Assembly: GCA_950295325.1 (NCBI GenBank)
Contig: OX485804.1
Span: forward strand, 67,062,033-67,122,032
Length of the DNA: 60,000 nucleotides
Direction of reading: 5' to 3'
Source: Polytrichum commune
Lineage: Eukaryota > Streptophyta > Polytrichopsida > Polytrichales > Polytrichaceae
The stretch's first letter is position 1. Every line of letters begins with the position of its first letter. The notes under the pieces are model-generated. The model saw nothing but the letters and a program-made list of their open reading frames with translations, was not told where the DNA came from and made no database searches. Positions 46,432 to 56,830 of the stretch are shown here, piece after piece. A program made the translations under genes and the position numbers.

Positions 46432-49299
46432 ATGGCAGAGTCGTCAAAGAGGCAGCGCAAGAGGGGTCGAGTAACAATTGAGCCCTTAGTGTTTCAGGAA
46501 TTACCAGAGGTTGTGAGAGATCAGATTCGGAAGAGAGAGCCACAAGTGAGAGCTGCTGGGCTATGGGAGTTTTTGTGTAGGTTAGAAATCTCATGGCCAT
46601 GGCAAGCAGATTTGTCTGAGTTTTTTGAATCTGCATTGGCGAGTGAGTTTCGAGAGATTAAAGTGCAGAATGAGAGTGTGCAATTTAACTCAGGGGCTAT
46701 AGCCAGAGCGACTACCTTACCTGAAGAGGATGGCCAGCCGCTACTCAATGCTGAATTACCTATCAATGCGAGGGAATGGGAAGTAGTTTTCAAAGGAGGA
46801 AGTTTAGCATTTGATTCAGAGGCTATGGGCTGGTGCATCGAACTAGCGAGCTCACCCTGGAAGGAATGGTTGGAAGTGTTTCATCAGAGAATCCAACTGG
46901 GTGAGGAGGGGAGCAAAATGGAACATTGCATGGTATGTGCAGCATTCACGGCGCTGATGAGAGGCACCAGATACAACTGGGCCGAGGAACTCAGACTCCG
47001 CATGCAAGAGGAGATCGAGAAGCAGAGGGAGAAGCGACCGGTACCATTGAGGTGTGCAGGCTATATGGGCATTTTGTGCCAGTTGTCGGTTGTGTCCAGT
47101 TCTCCAAGTTCCTTTAGATCAGTTCCACCCTTTTTGAGTCGTCCTAGGTATTTTGCTCCATCTCCGGAGCGTCGCATTGTTATGTCGCCTATAGCCAGTC
47201 CGGACCCACCCGAGATTGTAGAGGAAAGCATAGAGTTATGCGGGGATTTTGCAAGCATAGGAGGACCTAGGGAAAATTTTCAGGTTTTACCTAGGTTGGT
47301 AGTACCTTCACAAATTTTTGAGTTAGGGTCAGAATTGAGCCCCACACCAGAGTCACATGACAGAGAAGGGGTAATACACAAATTACAAGCAGAATTAACC
47401 CTAGCCAAAGAGAAAGAGAGTCAGTTGCAAGGTCTCAACATCAGCTTGCAAATCAGAGAGGCCCAACTGGAAGAGAAGCTCACAGAGAGTGTTAAAAGTC
47501 AAAAAGAGTGGCAGGATAAGTGTGGAATGGTGTTTACAGAGTTAACCCTAGCCACAAATGAGAAGAACCAGCTGGTGAAAGAGAAAGAGGCTTTAGAGAG
47601 AGAAAAAAATATCTGGGAAGGTCTTAGGGTAAGACAAGAGAAGGCTATAGCCAGTAAGTCCAAAGAAAATCAATCCCTTAAGGCTCAGATACAAGCTGTC
47701 TTTGTGAGTGAGCGGGAGATTTTGGAGAGTGGAGAGAAAATCAAAGAATTAGAAGAGAGGTTGGAGAGGCAGAACATTGAGCTGGAAGCAAAAAGGAGAA
47801 GGATTGAGAGAATGAAGTCAGGTGTGTGGGCCATTGAGAGTGTGTGTCCACCCTTTACCTCCTTGTTCAAAAACTTTGAGTTACAGCGGGATATCTTCTT
47901 TTTGGTCTATAGCCTGCAATCCAACCAAATTCTAAGCAATTCTGATTTTGAGAAGTTATGGGCAGAATCCCTAATGGATGGGTGTGAGAACCTTCTCACC
48001 GAGATTTTAGTGAGAGGAGGATTAAGAGTGACTGATCCCTTCAAGATGTTTCAGAGTAAAGCTGAATTTGGGGTCAGAGTTTTTACCTACTACACTCAAC
48101 TGGAGTTGTCACTACAACAAAGAAGACATCAGGTGGCAGCTTTGGAGTTAAACCCACCCCAGCGGGAGGTAGATCTCCAATTCTGGAATGTAGCGGTTGA
48201 CACCGCATTGACAATTTGTCCTTTACCCTTGCTGAAGAATTGGGCAGCTGAGTTTGCTAGGGTGAGGTCGAGTTTAAGAGGGGACAACTTTTTGCAAGCT
48301 GCGATGGACGCTAGCTCGGAGAGGTTGGCAACCAGCAAACGACTTGACCTTGGCCCCGGACACTACCAATTCAAGTATGACCAGCTGAAGGAGAGAATGC
48401 ACAGGATGGATCAGCAAATGGAACAGACAGGAGGAAGAGCACAAGTGAATTTGCAGAATCAAGTAACGTTCTTTTTACCTCCTCCTAACCAGGTCCATAG
48501 GATGCTCAATACTCCGAGCCGAGTAAGAAGCCCATTGGCACATAAGTTCTTGGGAGAGTACGAGGCCCTGTTCGACGAGGATGTGGAACAGCCAATTCCA
48601 ACCTGGAAGGCTTTGGAATGGATTTTAGAGGATGTCGGCCAATCAAGACAAGTGAGTACTGATCCAAGTCAGTCTCATGACAAGGTCTATCGCCATATCT
48701 GTGCTGGATGGAGCAGGGAACCCCCTTTGAATGTGAGGAATGACCTCAGGTTTTGCAACTGCCCGAGGCGGTACAAGTGGCCTACTAACGCCCTGGTGGA
48801 TAGTTTGGAATACAATTGGCCACTGATTCCTGGTTCATTCATGACACCTCAGGATTGCAATGTGGCTTACATGCAATTTTCTTTTGACCATCGCCAGCAC
48901 CGCGACCCAGTATGTTTTCGAGCCGCGATTTTTGCAGCTATTTTGGGAAGCTGGTGTTTGGAGTACAATTTCACTTACAATGTTAATTTGTTGAGCAAGA
49001 CAAATCGAGAGGCGCTAATTTTGACGAAAATCAATTACCGATCGGCTCGCTGGTTGCGTTGTATGGAGGCCATGTGCTCTACCTATTTCATCATCGGACC
49101 ACACCATAGCCTGATAAATGAGTTTGGAGCCACCAGGTACGGTGTGATTTCAAGAGCATTGCAGGTTCAGAGAGAGGTGGAGAACACGATCGTACCTGAA
49201 GAAGAGACAATGAGACCGGACTTTGTTGCAGAATATGGCCCTTCGTCTCAGCGACCGTTCCGGAACATGGGAGGACCCCACCGCGGAAGAAGACGATAG
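46432..49299 (+). CDS. Accessory ORF between pol and 3' LTR (955 aa, nuclear coiled-coil protein)
   Basis: ATG at 46432 (AAAAGATGG) opens a 955-residue frame ending TAG. The frame is open further upstream, but only with a TTG as a possible earlier start. Features: a basic, NLS-like N-terminus (SSKRQRKRGR); a helical domain over roughly residues 15-220 (for example GLWEFLCRLEISWPW) that resembles, to my eye, the 'putative plant transposon protein' domain of other plant gypsy accessory ORFs; a Ser/Pro-rich link; a long coiled coil at about 310-463; a C-terminal region with CNCPRRYKW; and a basic tail ending GPHRGRRR. No enzyme motif and no signal peptide or fusion-type membrane segment, so it is not an obvious envelope protein. 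A nuclear or nucleic-acid-binding role is an inference. Confidence 0.8.
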   Translation: MAESSKRQRKRGRVTIEPLVFQELPEVVRDQIRKREPQVRAAGLWEFLCRLEISWPWQADLSEFFESALASEFREIKVQNESVQFNSGAIARATTLPEEDGQPLLNAELPINAREWEVVFKGGSLAFDSEAMGWCIELASSPWKEWLEVFHQRIQLGEEGSKMEHCMVCAAFTALMRGTRYNWAEELRLRMQEEIEKQREKRPVPLRCAGYMGILCQLSVVSSSPSSFRSVPPFLSRPRYFAPSPERRIVMSPIASPDPPEIVEESIELCGDFASIGGPRENFQVLPRLVVPSQIFELGSELSPTPESHDREGVIHKLQAELTLAKEKESQLQGLNISLQIREAQLEEKLTESVKSQKEWQDKCGMVFTELTLATNEKNQLVKEKEALEREKNIWEGLRVRQEKAIASKSKENQSLKAQIQAVFVSEREILESGEKIKELEERLERQNIELEAKRRRIERMKSGVWAIESVCPPFTSLFKNFELQRDIFFLVYSLQSNQILSNSDFEKLWAESLMDGCENLLTEILVRGGLRVTDPFKMFQSKAEFGVRVFTYYTQLELSLQQRRHQVAALELNPPQREVDLQFWNVAVDTALTICPLPLLKNWAAEFARVRSSLRGDNFLQAAMDASSERLATSKRLDLGPGHYQFKYDQLKERMHRMDQQMEQTGGRAQVNLQNQVTFFLPPPNQVHRMLNTPSRVRSPLAHKFLGEYEALFDEDVEQPIPTWKALEWILEDVGQSRQVSTDPSQSHDKVYRHICAGWSREPPLNVRNDLRFCNCPRRYKWPTNALVDSLEYNWPLIPGSFMTPQDCNVAYMQFSFDHRQHRDPVCFRAAIFAAILGSWCLEYNFTYNVNLLSKTNREALILTKINYRSARWLRCMEAMCSTYFIIGPHHSLINEFGATRYGVISRALQVQREVENTIVPEEETMRPDFVAEYGPSSQRPFRNMGGPHRGRRR

Positions 49300-49322
49300 C
49301 TTTTACGGGACGTAAAAGTATT

Positions 49323-49333
49323 AAGCAGGGGGC
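49323..49333 (+). other. 3' polypurine tract
   Basis: AAGCAGGGGGC lies three bases before the TG of the 3' LTR, the expected place of the plus-strand primer. Confidence 0.65.
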
Positions 49334-49335
49334 TA

Positions 49336-50256
49336 TGTAATACCAATTTTCTGGCCATAGCCTGGTAGAAAGGAAGAAAAAACTTTTCTTTTGTGATAAA
49401 GTAACTAAAAAGATGGATGAAAGTTAGTCTAGGATGAAAGCGGCAGGCTATAGGCCGAGGGAAGAAGTTTCAGGAGTTGCAACCGTCAGGAGCTCCGATC
49501 TTGATAAGCGGGCTATCGCCAGAGAGAAGACACTTCTCGTTATATCTACTGAAGCCATAGCTGTAGAGAATCAGGCTATAGGCGATAGAGTTAGACTCAA
49601 GCATAGTTGTTTTTTTGAAGTAGGATCAGAGCTGGAACATCGCCGTCTGTGATAGAGGGATGTAGCTAAGTAAGATGTAATTAGTTTGAGGAAGTAAAGA
49701 CAGTTGCATGGAAATGTTGAGTATGGCCATAATATGTATGTGATCATTATTGTTGAATCAGTGCACAAGTAGTTTGCACGAGTGAATGAAATTAGCACGA
49801 CTTGAGTGGAAGGAGTTGAGTCAAGCATGAGGATCTGCGAGTGAAGAAGAGCGGCGACCAAAGAGTCTGTTGACAAATTAACGAAGTTGATATCGAAGTT
49901 GGAGACATATTGGAAAAAGGAGAGAGTGAAAGGTCGCAACCTGCATTGTGAAAGAAACCTGTTGGATTGAGATTGAGGAGTTATCTTAAGGTGGAAATCA
50001 GAGAGTGATTGGCAGTGAGAGAGAGGAACGAAGCATAAAGAGGGATGGACTATCGCCGAAGTAAAGATAAATGGAAATGGCCATAGTCTGTAGTTGGGAT
50101 ACAGCGAAGTGAGAGCATCTGTAAGAACTTGAGCAAGAGTTGTCAGAACAGTAGGCATAGCCAAGGAGATCAGATTAAGGCTGAGATTACCGAGAAAGGA
50201 GAGCCGCAGTAGAAACAAGAGAGTTACAGAGCCAACCAAGTTACTGAGAGATACAC

Positions 50257-50289
<33 letters not shown>

Positions 50290-51259
50290 TGCTGAGAGTG
50301 GCACAAGAGGAAGAACCGAGAGCTGGTAGGCATGGGCACTGGGAGGTCTTATAACTGCCTATAGCCTGTGCGAGAGCGAGAGAGAGAATGAGGGAAAGAG
50401 AGTTGTCCGAGGTTATCACTAAGAGGGAAGCAATGAGGGCACCAGAAGGTCCACTTAAGTAACCGAGGTTGTCATGATGATAAAGTAGTTCTGAGTTGAG
50501 AGACATTACCTCGAGAGACAAGAAGTTTAGAGGGATTATCGAAACATGATGAGAATCGGAGTGTCATGATGATGTCGAGTCGATAAATAATCCAATCCAC
50601 AAAGAACGTGCTTTGACATGATTAGGAATGAGAAAGATATGGTTTGATGTGAGAGGAATTAGGCTAGCCGTTGTAATAGGTTGTGTTGGAACCTAATGGC
50701 TATAGCCTATGTGTTATGTGATTATGGAAGAAGGATGCAGGAATTCAAGCATGTCTTGTGTGTTGTGTGGGACAATGAAGAGCATGAGATAAGTGAATTT
50801 TTCATTATGAGTAATAAATGATAAATGAGATAAAGTGAAGGAACAAATTCTTTGAGCAATACAATTTGAATTATGATTGATAGCATTAAATAATCAATTA
50901 ACGAAGGAAGAAGATACTAACCCCAATAGGATGAAAATCCATTGGAAGACTATCGCCAAGATCCGAAAAGACTATTGCCAAAGCCATTGAGCTTCACAAC
51001 TGCAATAGGTCAAAAACGTAGAGTGATAGAAAATTACCCCAAAGATAGGACGGAATCACTCACGACTGAGGAAGCACAAAAGAACCATAAGAGGGGAGGA
51101 ATGAAGAATTAAAGAAGGAATGGAATAAGAAAGAACCTAAGTTGTTATTATGAACCTTAATCCAAAGTGACATTAACCCTTATAGACACTATCTCAGTCT
51201 TCCTGGAGACATTGTTCCCTGGGTTTTGTTGTTTAGAGAGAAACCAAAAACTTACTACA
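49336..51259 (+). repeat. 3' LTR, 1924 bp
   Basis: Starts TGTAATACC and ends CTTACTACA. Compared by eye with the 5' LTR, the only difference I found is (GA)14 instead of (GA)15 at 50259-50287. That slip joins two antisense frames into one of 316 codons here, which I regard as chance. Confidence 0.96.
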
Positions 51260-51264
51260 AGCAT
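51260..51264 (+). repeat. Target-site duplication, right (AGCAT)
   Basis: Matches 36480-36484. Confidence 0.95.
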
Positions 51265-51742
51265 TCCCCTCACCGGTAAGTGAACCACGTCGAGAGGTCT
51301 GCCCTTGTGAAATAAACGATATTAAAATGAGAACCATTCATTTTGCAAGGATTACCCAACATAAACAAGATGTATTACTCTCTTGACAATTTCAAAATTT
51401 CCAGCATTAGGGGTGGAGTACCCTAGTGTTGGGTAATGTTACAATGTTTTTGGCCTGAACACTATGACCTTGAGAACATCAACGATTGATTCAACCTTGT
51501 GCATGTCTATGTCCATATTCTCATTTAGGAGCAAAATATAGTCATTGCTTACTCATTACAATAACTATGATTTTCACTATGCACATGTATGGAATGACTA
51601 GATCATGAGATTTTTGTCAAATTACATGTTGTAAAATGTGAAAGTATTAGCATTTAGATAAAAAAATTAAACCGTATTTGTAATGTTCATAAGTTACAGT
51701 CATAGAGAGAAAACTACTTAAGGACAATGTTGTCAAAACATC
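51265..51742. other. Intergenic DNA, no gene seen
   Basis: Continuation of the pre-insertion locus that ends at 36484. No frame is supported. Confidence 0.4.
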
Positions 51743-51744
51743 TA

Positions 51745-51973
51745 CTCCCTCCGTCCCAATATGATTGTCCTACCCCCTGGAGTTTTCAATCCCAAAAAGG
51801 ATTGTCTGAGTTCGTTTTTTTTATTGATTTTGTCAATGTAGAAAATTTTGCCAAACAATCTAGTGTGCTAAACAATCTCTACATCAACGTAATCTATAAA
51901 CATTCGAACTTGGCCAATCATTTTGGGACAGAAACCTCTAGGGGGTAGAACAAATATTTTGGGACGGAGGGAG
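51745..51973. mobile_element. Stowaway-like MITE, 229 bp
   Basis: The left end CTCCCTCCGTCCCAATAT and the right end ATTTTGGGACGGAGGGAG are inverted repeats flanked by TA (51743-51744 and 51974-51975). Inner terminal sequence CTACCCCCTGG pairs with CTAGGGGGTAG. CTCCCTCCGTCCCA is the classic Stowaway (Tc1/mariner) terminus. The internal 73-residue frame is meaningless. Confidence 0.92.
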
Positions 51974-51975
51974 TA

Positions 51976-53135
51976 ACATAGAAGCGAGTGCCTTTTGCCT
52001 TGTATTCTTTTGATTTATCCATAATATAAGTGAACATTTGTGTGTGTTATGTAATTTTTAGTTGTATATATGTATTTTGTTCTAAGTTTAACATGAAGTG
52101 AGTAGAAGGTATGGAGATCATGTTAATTTTTTAGTACCATAATACCATGGCAATTTAAATGTTAAAGATATTGTTTGGAGATTTGTAGAAAATTTTGAAA
52201 ATTTTGTTGCCAAAAAACTCATCTTTTGAAGAAAAAGTGAGAGTGTAGCATAATGTTCCATCTATCAAAATAGAATCTTGAAAACAAATCAATCATCAAC
52301 ACCGATTTGCCTCAACTGCCCTAGGACTATAATGGATAGATTTCGATGTGAGGAGTGAAAGCTAAGCCTCGATCACCATAATAAATCCAAACTAGGTATA
52401 ATACCTTGTGGTGAAGTTGTTTGTTTTCATGTAGCATGTTTGCAATGTAATTACAAACACATTTAGTGCTATGAATTTGCATAAAGTTAAATGAGAGAAC
52501 ATGATAAAGAAATTATTCATATTCGAGATTACTCAAAAATCACTAAAACTTGTGCCTTTGGGATATATGTGGATATTGAATTTGCAATCACAACACTTCA
52601 TCTAATATGCACACACCGTACACACTCAACCCTAGTTGCATGGATTTTGTTTAAATCTAAACAATTATAATATAGACTACTTTCAATTTACATTATGTTT
52701 GTATTTTTTCTATTTTTCTTTGAGTGCCTTGGGAGTAACTATCTTCTTGGCATATGAACCATGTGCGATAACGAGGTATTCTCAAGGGGAGGGGGACACT
52801 ATGAGGTAATGCTCATATTCGTGAGTATTATTGGAACATTCGTAATATATTCTCTAACCTAATTCATAGTGTTTTTTTTTTTAAGTAAATTGTTATAGAA
52901 TTTATTTCACCCTACATTCATGCGCATGTGATTCTTAGTATCTTACAATGAATGATCTCCATGGATGTAAGTATTGAAGCTTCGTAATTGCACATTCAAA
53001 GCCCTACAAAAGTCTCCTTCTTGATGATTGAAAAGCCTTTTACGGGGATAGTTGTACTCTACAAGAATATACAAGAATGTTTTGATATCAATAAAGTATT
53101 ATATCTTACAAAACCATTATTGATAACTTTAAATC
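51976..53135. other. Intergenic DNA, no gene seen
   Basis: AT-rich sequence with short frames only. Confidence 0.4.
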
Positions 53136-53141
53136 TAAATA

Positions 53142-56100
53142 TCACATTCCCAGGTGATCTCGTGATGTAGTATAAAGGTAAATAAGGGGTTTAGTGTACA
53201 ATTGTACAAATGCACCAAAAAAATTCCTACCTTGGTTAGTTAAAACATTAGCATGTGCCCCAAGACATGCTAGACCACAGTCAATAAAAGTTGCGTCTAC
53301 CAACTTTGTAGAGTTATGAGGTAAAGCAATAAGCTCAATCCACGTACTAAAATACTCCATCATAACTAATACATAGTTGGGCCCACAAGATGTAGGCACA
53401 AACGATCCAACAAAATCAAAACTCCAACAATCTCCCAAACCCATTATAAGCAAAGGCCACAACTGGAGAGATAAAATGTTGAAGCTAGATCAAACCCGGT
53501 CGCAAACCTCATACCACCAATATGAATTGTTATTTGTTGATACAATATGCTTTATGTGTGTTGGTTACACAACATTGAATGAATTTGATGTACGCCAAAA
53601 TGATCGAATTCTTCATGCACTTGTTGTCCCAAAGAAACTTGTCGGCTATGCTCAGGGACTATACATCAAGATCCATTGTATCAAACATGGAATCGTAGCA
53701 TGTTTTTCCAAAATAACCTAACTATCCGATAAGAAATTTGATTATTCTCCATTGCGGAAATGGAGGTTAAAAATGTCATGATTGCAATCTATGGAGAATT
53801 GTAAATCTTCCCACACTTCACCAATACTATGGGATGTGTTAAACTATTTGTTTGACTAATATGAATGTCTTTTACTAGCACAACTCATTTATGTAAGGTA
53901 AGCAACCATATGCCAGCTTGAAACAACCTCATGATTACCATCACTGTGGCATTTAGCCCTAGTTAAGTCATGCTATGAAAGGTTGTGATTTTATAAGAGT
54001 CCATTTGCATCCACATTGGTCAAGCTTGTTCTATGCACCACCTCAAAATCCTACTCTTGGAGCAACAATGCCCATCTCTACCAAGCTTGCTAATGTGTTT
54101 GTCCGATTCCATTGACCAACTAAGATGTTGGTGATCACTAATTAAAGTAGCTTTTTGGCCATATACGTAAGGTAAAAAACGAGCAATGGCCTAAACAATA
54201 ACCGAAGTTTCTCCCTCATGAGATGGATATTTTGATTCTCCTTAGAAATTCTACTTAGAGGTCTGTAAGTAGGTCAAGTGTACCCCATAATGAAATAAAA
54301 ACCTTGGGATGACAACAAAGAACTATGGAACGTGGCAAATTCAACATTTCCTCCGATAAGTCATTCATGAGTGTGTAAGAAATTTGCCAAATAATGCATG
54401 AAATGATGACAACATATCTAGGGTTGAGCAAAAAATAAAGATGTTGCCATCATGGTCATAATTGAGGCGGTAAATGTAACATGCAAATATTTCTTTTGCC
54501 ATTGCATGTAGACTATCTTCGGCGTATCCAACCTCCTCTGTCCAGTTGTCCAACCCAAAACCAAGTGGATACAAGACGTGTTCAGGAATCAAGATGCCAT
54601 AGTTGGTGGCCCTTGTAACTACACATTCCAATGAGAAGTGGGCATAGGTGGGGCCATCACATACGTGGAAAATCAAATGCAAAGTGGCCTTAGTTTGGCA
54701 TGTGACGGATTGCTTGCCACTAATTGAAGTATGAAAGATGGACAAGGATCCAAGTCAGCAGCTCGTACGCCTAAGTGCTAAGCAAAATTCTTCTCAATCA
54801 TCACCGGTTTGGCCCCGCTATAAAGTAGAACTTGCATTGGTTTAGCGGTCGTATGACTTTTGTCAATACAGGCAAAATAAAAAATGCCATTGTCATTGGC
54901 TAATCACACAATTCTAGGGGTGAGGCGCTTTCGCTTTTAGGAGGATCTACCTACAACTTGACATGTGTGCGGCTCCAAAATGGGCCTTCCACGTAAAAGA
55001 TGAGATGGAATAATTGTCAATGCACTCTTTGAAGGCAATGATAATCTCATTAGGAAGTCGGACTCTCAAAGCTCCCAAGTTTGCCTTTGTGATTCAAGAG
55101 GGAGAGTTTACCAATGCATGAGCTATGAAAACACTAGGGAAACCCACATTATACTTCAAATGTTTGAGTAAGATGCCTTAGCGGTCTAGAGCATGGGAGA
55201 CGTAAACCATGCCCCAAGAACAACAACAAGGTAGTCGTTGTTATGAGTTGGTTAGCCAAATCCAAAGGTGAGGGTGATGTCGGACGTTGATTGTCCTGGA
55301 CATGTGGAGTTCATGATGTTTTGGAAGTTGATGCTATACCAACATGACCAAATGAAAATGGTAGGTGAACGTGGCAAATATCATCGGCCGTCCCAGCCTG
55401 ACAAACTTTCAAAATGTTTTATACTCTAACAGGATGGCAAGGGCCTTTCCCATTGTATGTGCTCAAGTAGTATTTGCCCCGTAGACCTTTCCTATAGCTC
55501 CAAGCATATACAAACTTGACTTAGCCTCAACCAAGGCTTCAAAGGTTGATGGAATTGTCTGAGTAACTATTGGCTTAGTTTTTATTGATTGAGTTGAAAC
55601 ATTGAACAACTTCTAGACGGTGTCCTCCATCTTAGCAAGTTGAGCTTGAAATGATTGGGGTTTCTTGGTGTAGTTTCTTGATCGAAGCTCAAGATAAAGT
55701 TTAAACAACGCTCCACATTGTAATTGAGGTGGGTACAATGCCAACACTTCATCGGCTTCTTGGTACCGTGGTCTTTTATTTTCTTATTCAAGGATTCCTT
55801 CGACTCCTCTAGCTTGGGATTTTGTTTCTCATGAACCTCTTTCTTCCCACCATGAGAGCGGTGAGGCAAAAGCTTATCAATTGAAGCCAAATGACCAATG
55901 GATGTAAGGGTAGATTTTTTGGTTTTTTTTTGGCATCCGTGGCTAATGAAAGAGCCAATTATTTTGCCTCTTTGTTGCAAAGAGCATTGTCAAACTTGTC
56001 TACCACTTGGAAGGCCCGAGCAAGTATAGACCAGGTGTTGAGTTTGTAAGAAAACTTTGTCCTTGCCAACTCCTGCAACTTCTTCTCTTGCTTCGAGATG

Positions 56101-56830
56101 TACATGTTAAGAATTGAGCACTTTTAAAGGCATCCCGTGTCTCTCAAGCAAACCTCTCCAATTTGGGACACATAGTATAGGGGGTGTCATTCTTCTCCCT
56201 TTTGATGCATTTGATCCCTACAAATGCCTACGAATCATGACTTCATATAACATAAGAAGACCTATAAAGGTCAAAATGCAAGATGTTCTCCCACCTCTTC
56301 AATGGAGGTTTGGGTTGCTCTTGCAAGTCAAGTCGTGAATGGCGTAGGACCCATCCACTTAGCTATAGCAAAAGTTGATGTGGTTGAAGACTTATCCTCA
56401 ACAATCTTTTTATTTGGCTCACTCACCGATTCAAACATTAGTTCCAACATATTGGAGTCTTTATTGATGGTAGCCATGAGTTCTATCGGTTAGATCCAAT
56501 AGGACTCCACATCCTTAAGTTCTTCAACGTTGGCTCGGCTCCACTCCTCGTATGCCGAAAATACTCTTGAACTTCAAGTGTTGTGGCAACAACTCGAAAG
56601 CGTACCAATCGTTGACATCGGGCACACAATGCTTCTAGTTATTAAAGGGGATGCCAAAGGCTCTCCTCGAAAACATGTCTTGGGTGCCAGAGCAGTTGTT
56701 GTCTTCCATGGACTCAAACAAAGAGGAAATCCAACCATAATCAATCCATGCAAAATCCAACGTTGATCGAGGCTCAAAAGCCTATTTAGAATTCGCCAAA
56801 GGTGCCTTTGCATCGGATTTCTCGCCACTG
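53142..56830 (-). pseudogene. Decayed Ty3/gypsy element, antisense
   Basis: Read on the minus strand, remnants lie in canonical order. Gag-like text is at about 56830-55980. A zinc knuckle CWHCTHLNYNVERC is at 55752-55703. Protease text LLYSGAKPVMIEKNF near 54830 continues to a conserved-looking segment ATNYGILIPEHVLYPLGFG near 54610. An RNase H end (ISDHQHLSWSMES and nearby LLLQE-like text) is at about 54200-54000. An integrase core follows at 53520-53142 (WSFDFVGSF, VLTNQGRNF, TSRDH). Stops and shifts interrupt it, most of RT is missing, the protease Asp is Tyr (LLYSGA for LLDSGA) and the second integrase Asp is Asn (TNQG for TDQG). No LTRs were located. It is older than, and of a different lineage from, the complete element at 36-51 kb. 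Confidence 0.8.

Larger units (their letters stand above)
36485..51259 (+). mobile_element. Complete young Ty3/gypsy LTR retrotransposon, 14.8 kb
   Basis: Order: LTR (36485-38410), primer site, ORF A, ORF B, gag-pol (39501-45557), 3' module with an accessory ORF (46432-49299), polypurine tract, LTR (49336-51259). Flanked by AGCAT duplications. PR-RT-RNaseH-INT order, a GPY/F-type integrase end, no chromodomain and a tRNA-Asp-like primer site point to the non-chromoviral branch (Athila/Tat or a seed-free-plant relative). All main frames are open and the LTRs nearly identical, so insertion was recent and the copy may be autonomous. The 3.8 kb between pol and the 3' LTR is the unusual part. Confidence 0.97.

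Noticed and set aside
49571-50521. A 316-codon antisense frame across the 3' LTR
   Set aside because: The frame exists because the sense strand is purine-rich. The 5' LTR copy is split by a 2-bp GA length change, and the predicted product is low-complexity Leu/Ser.
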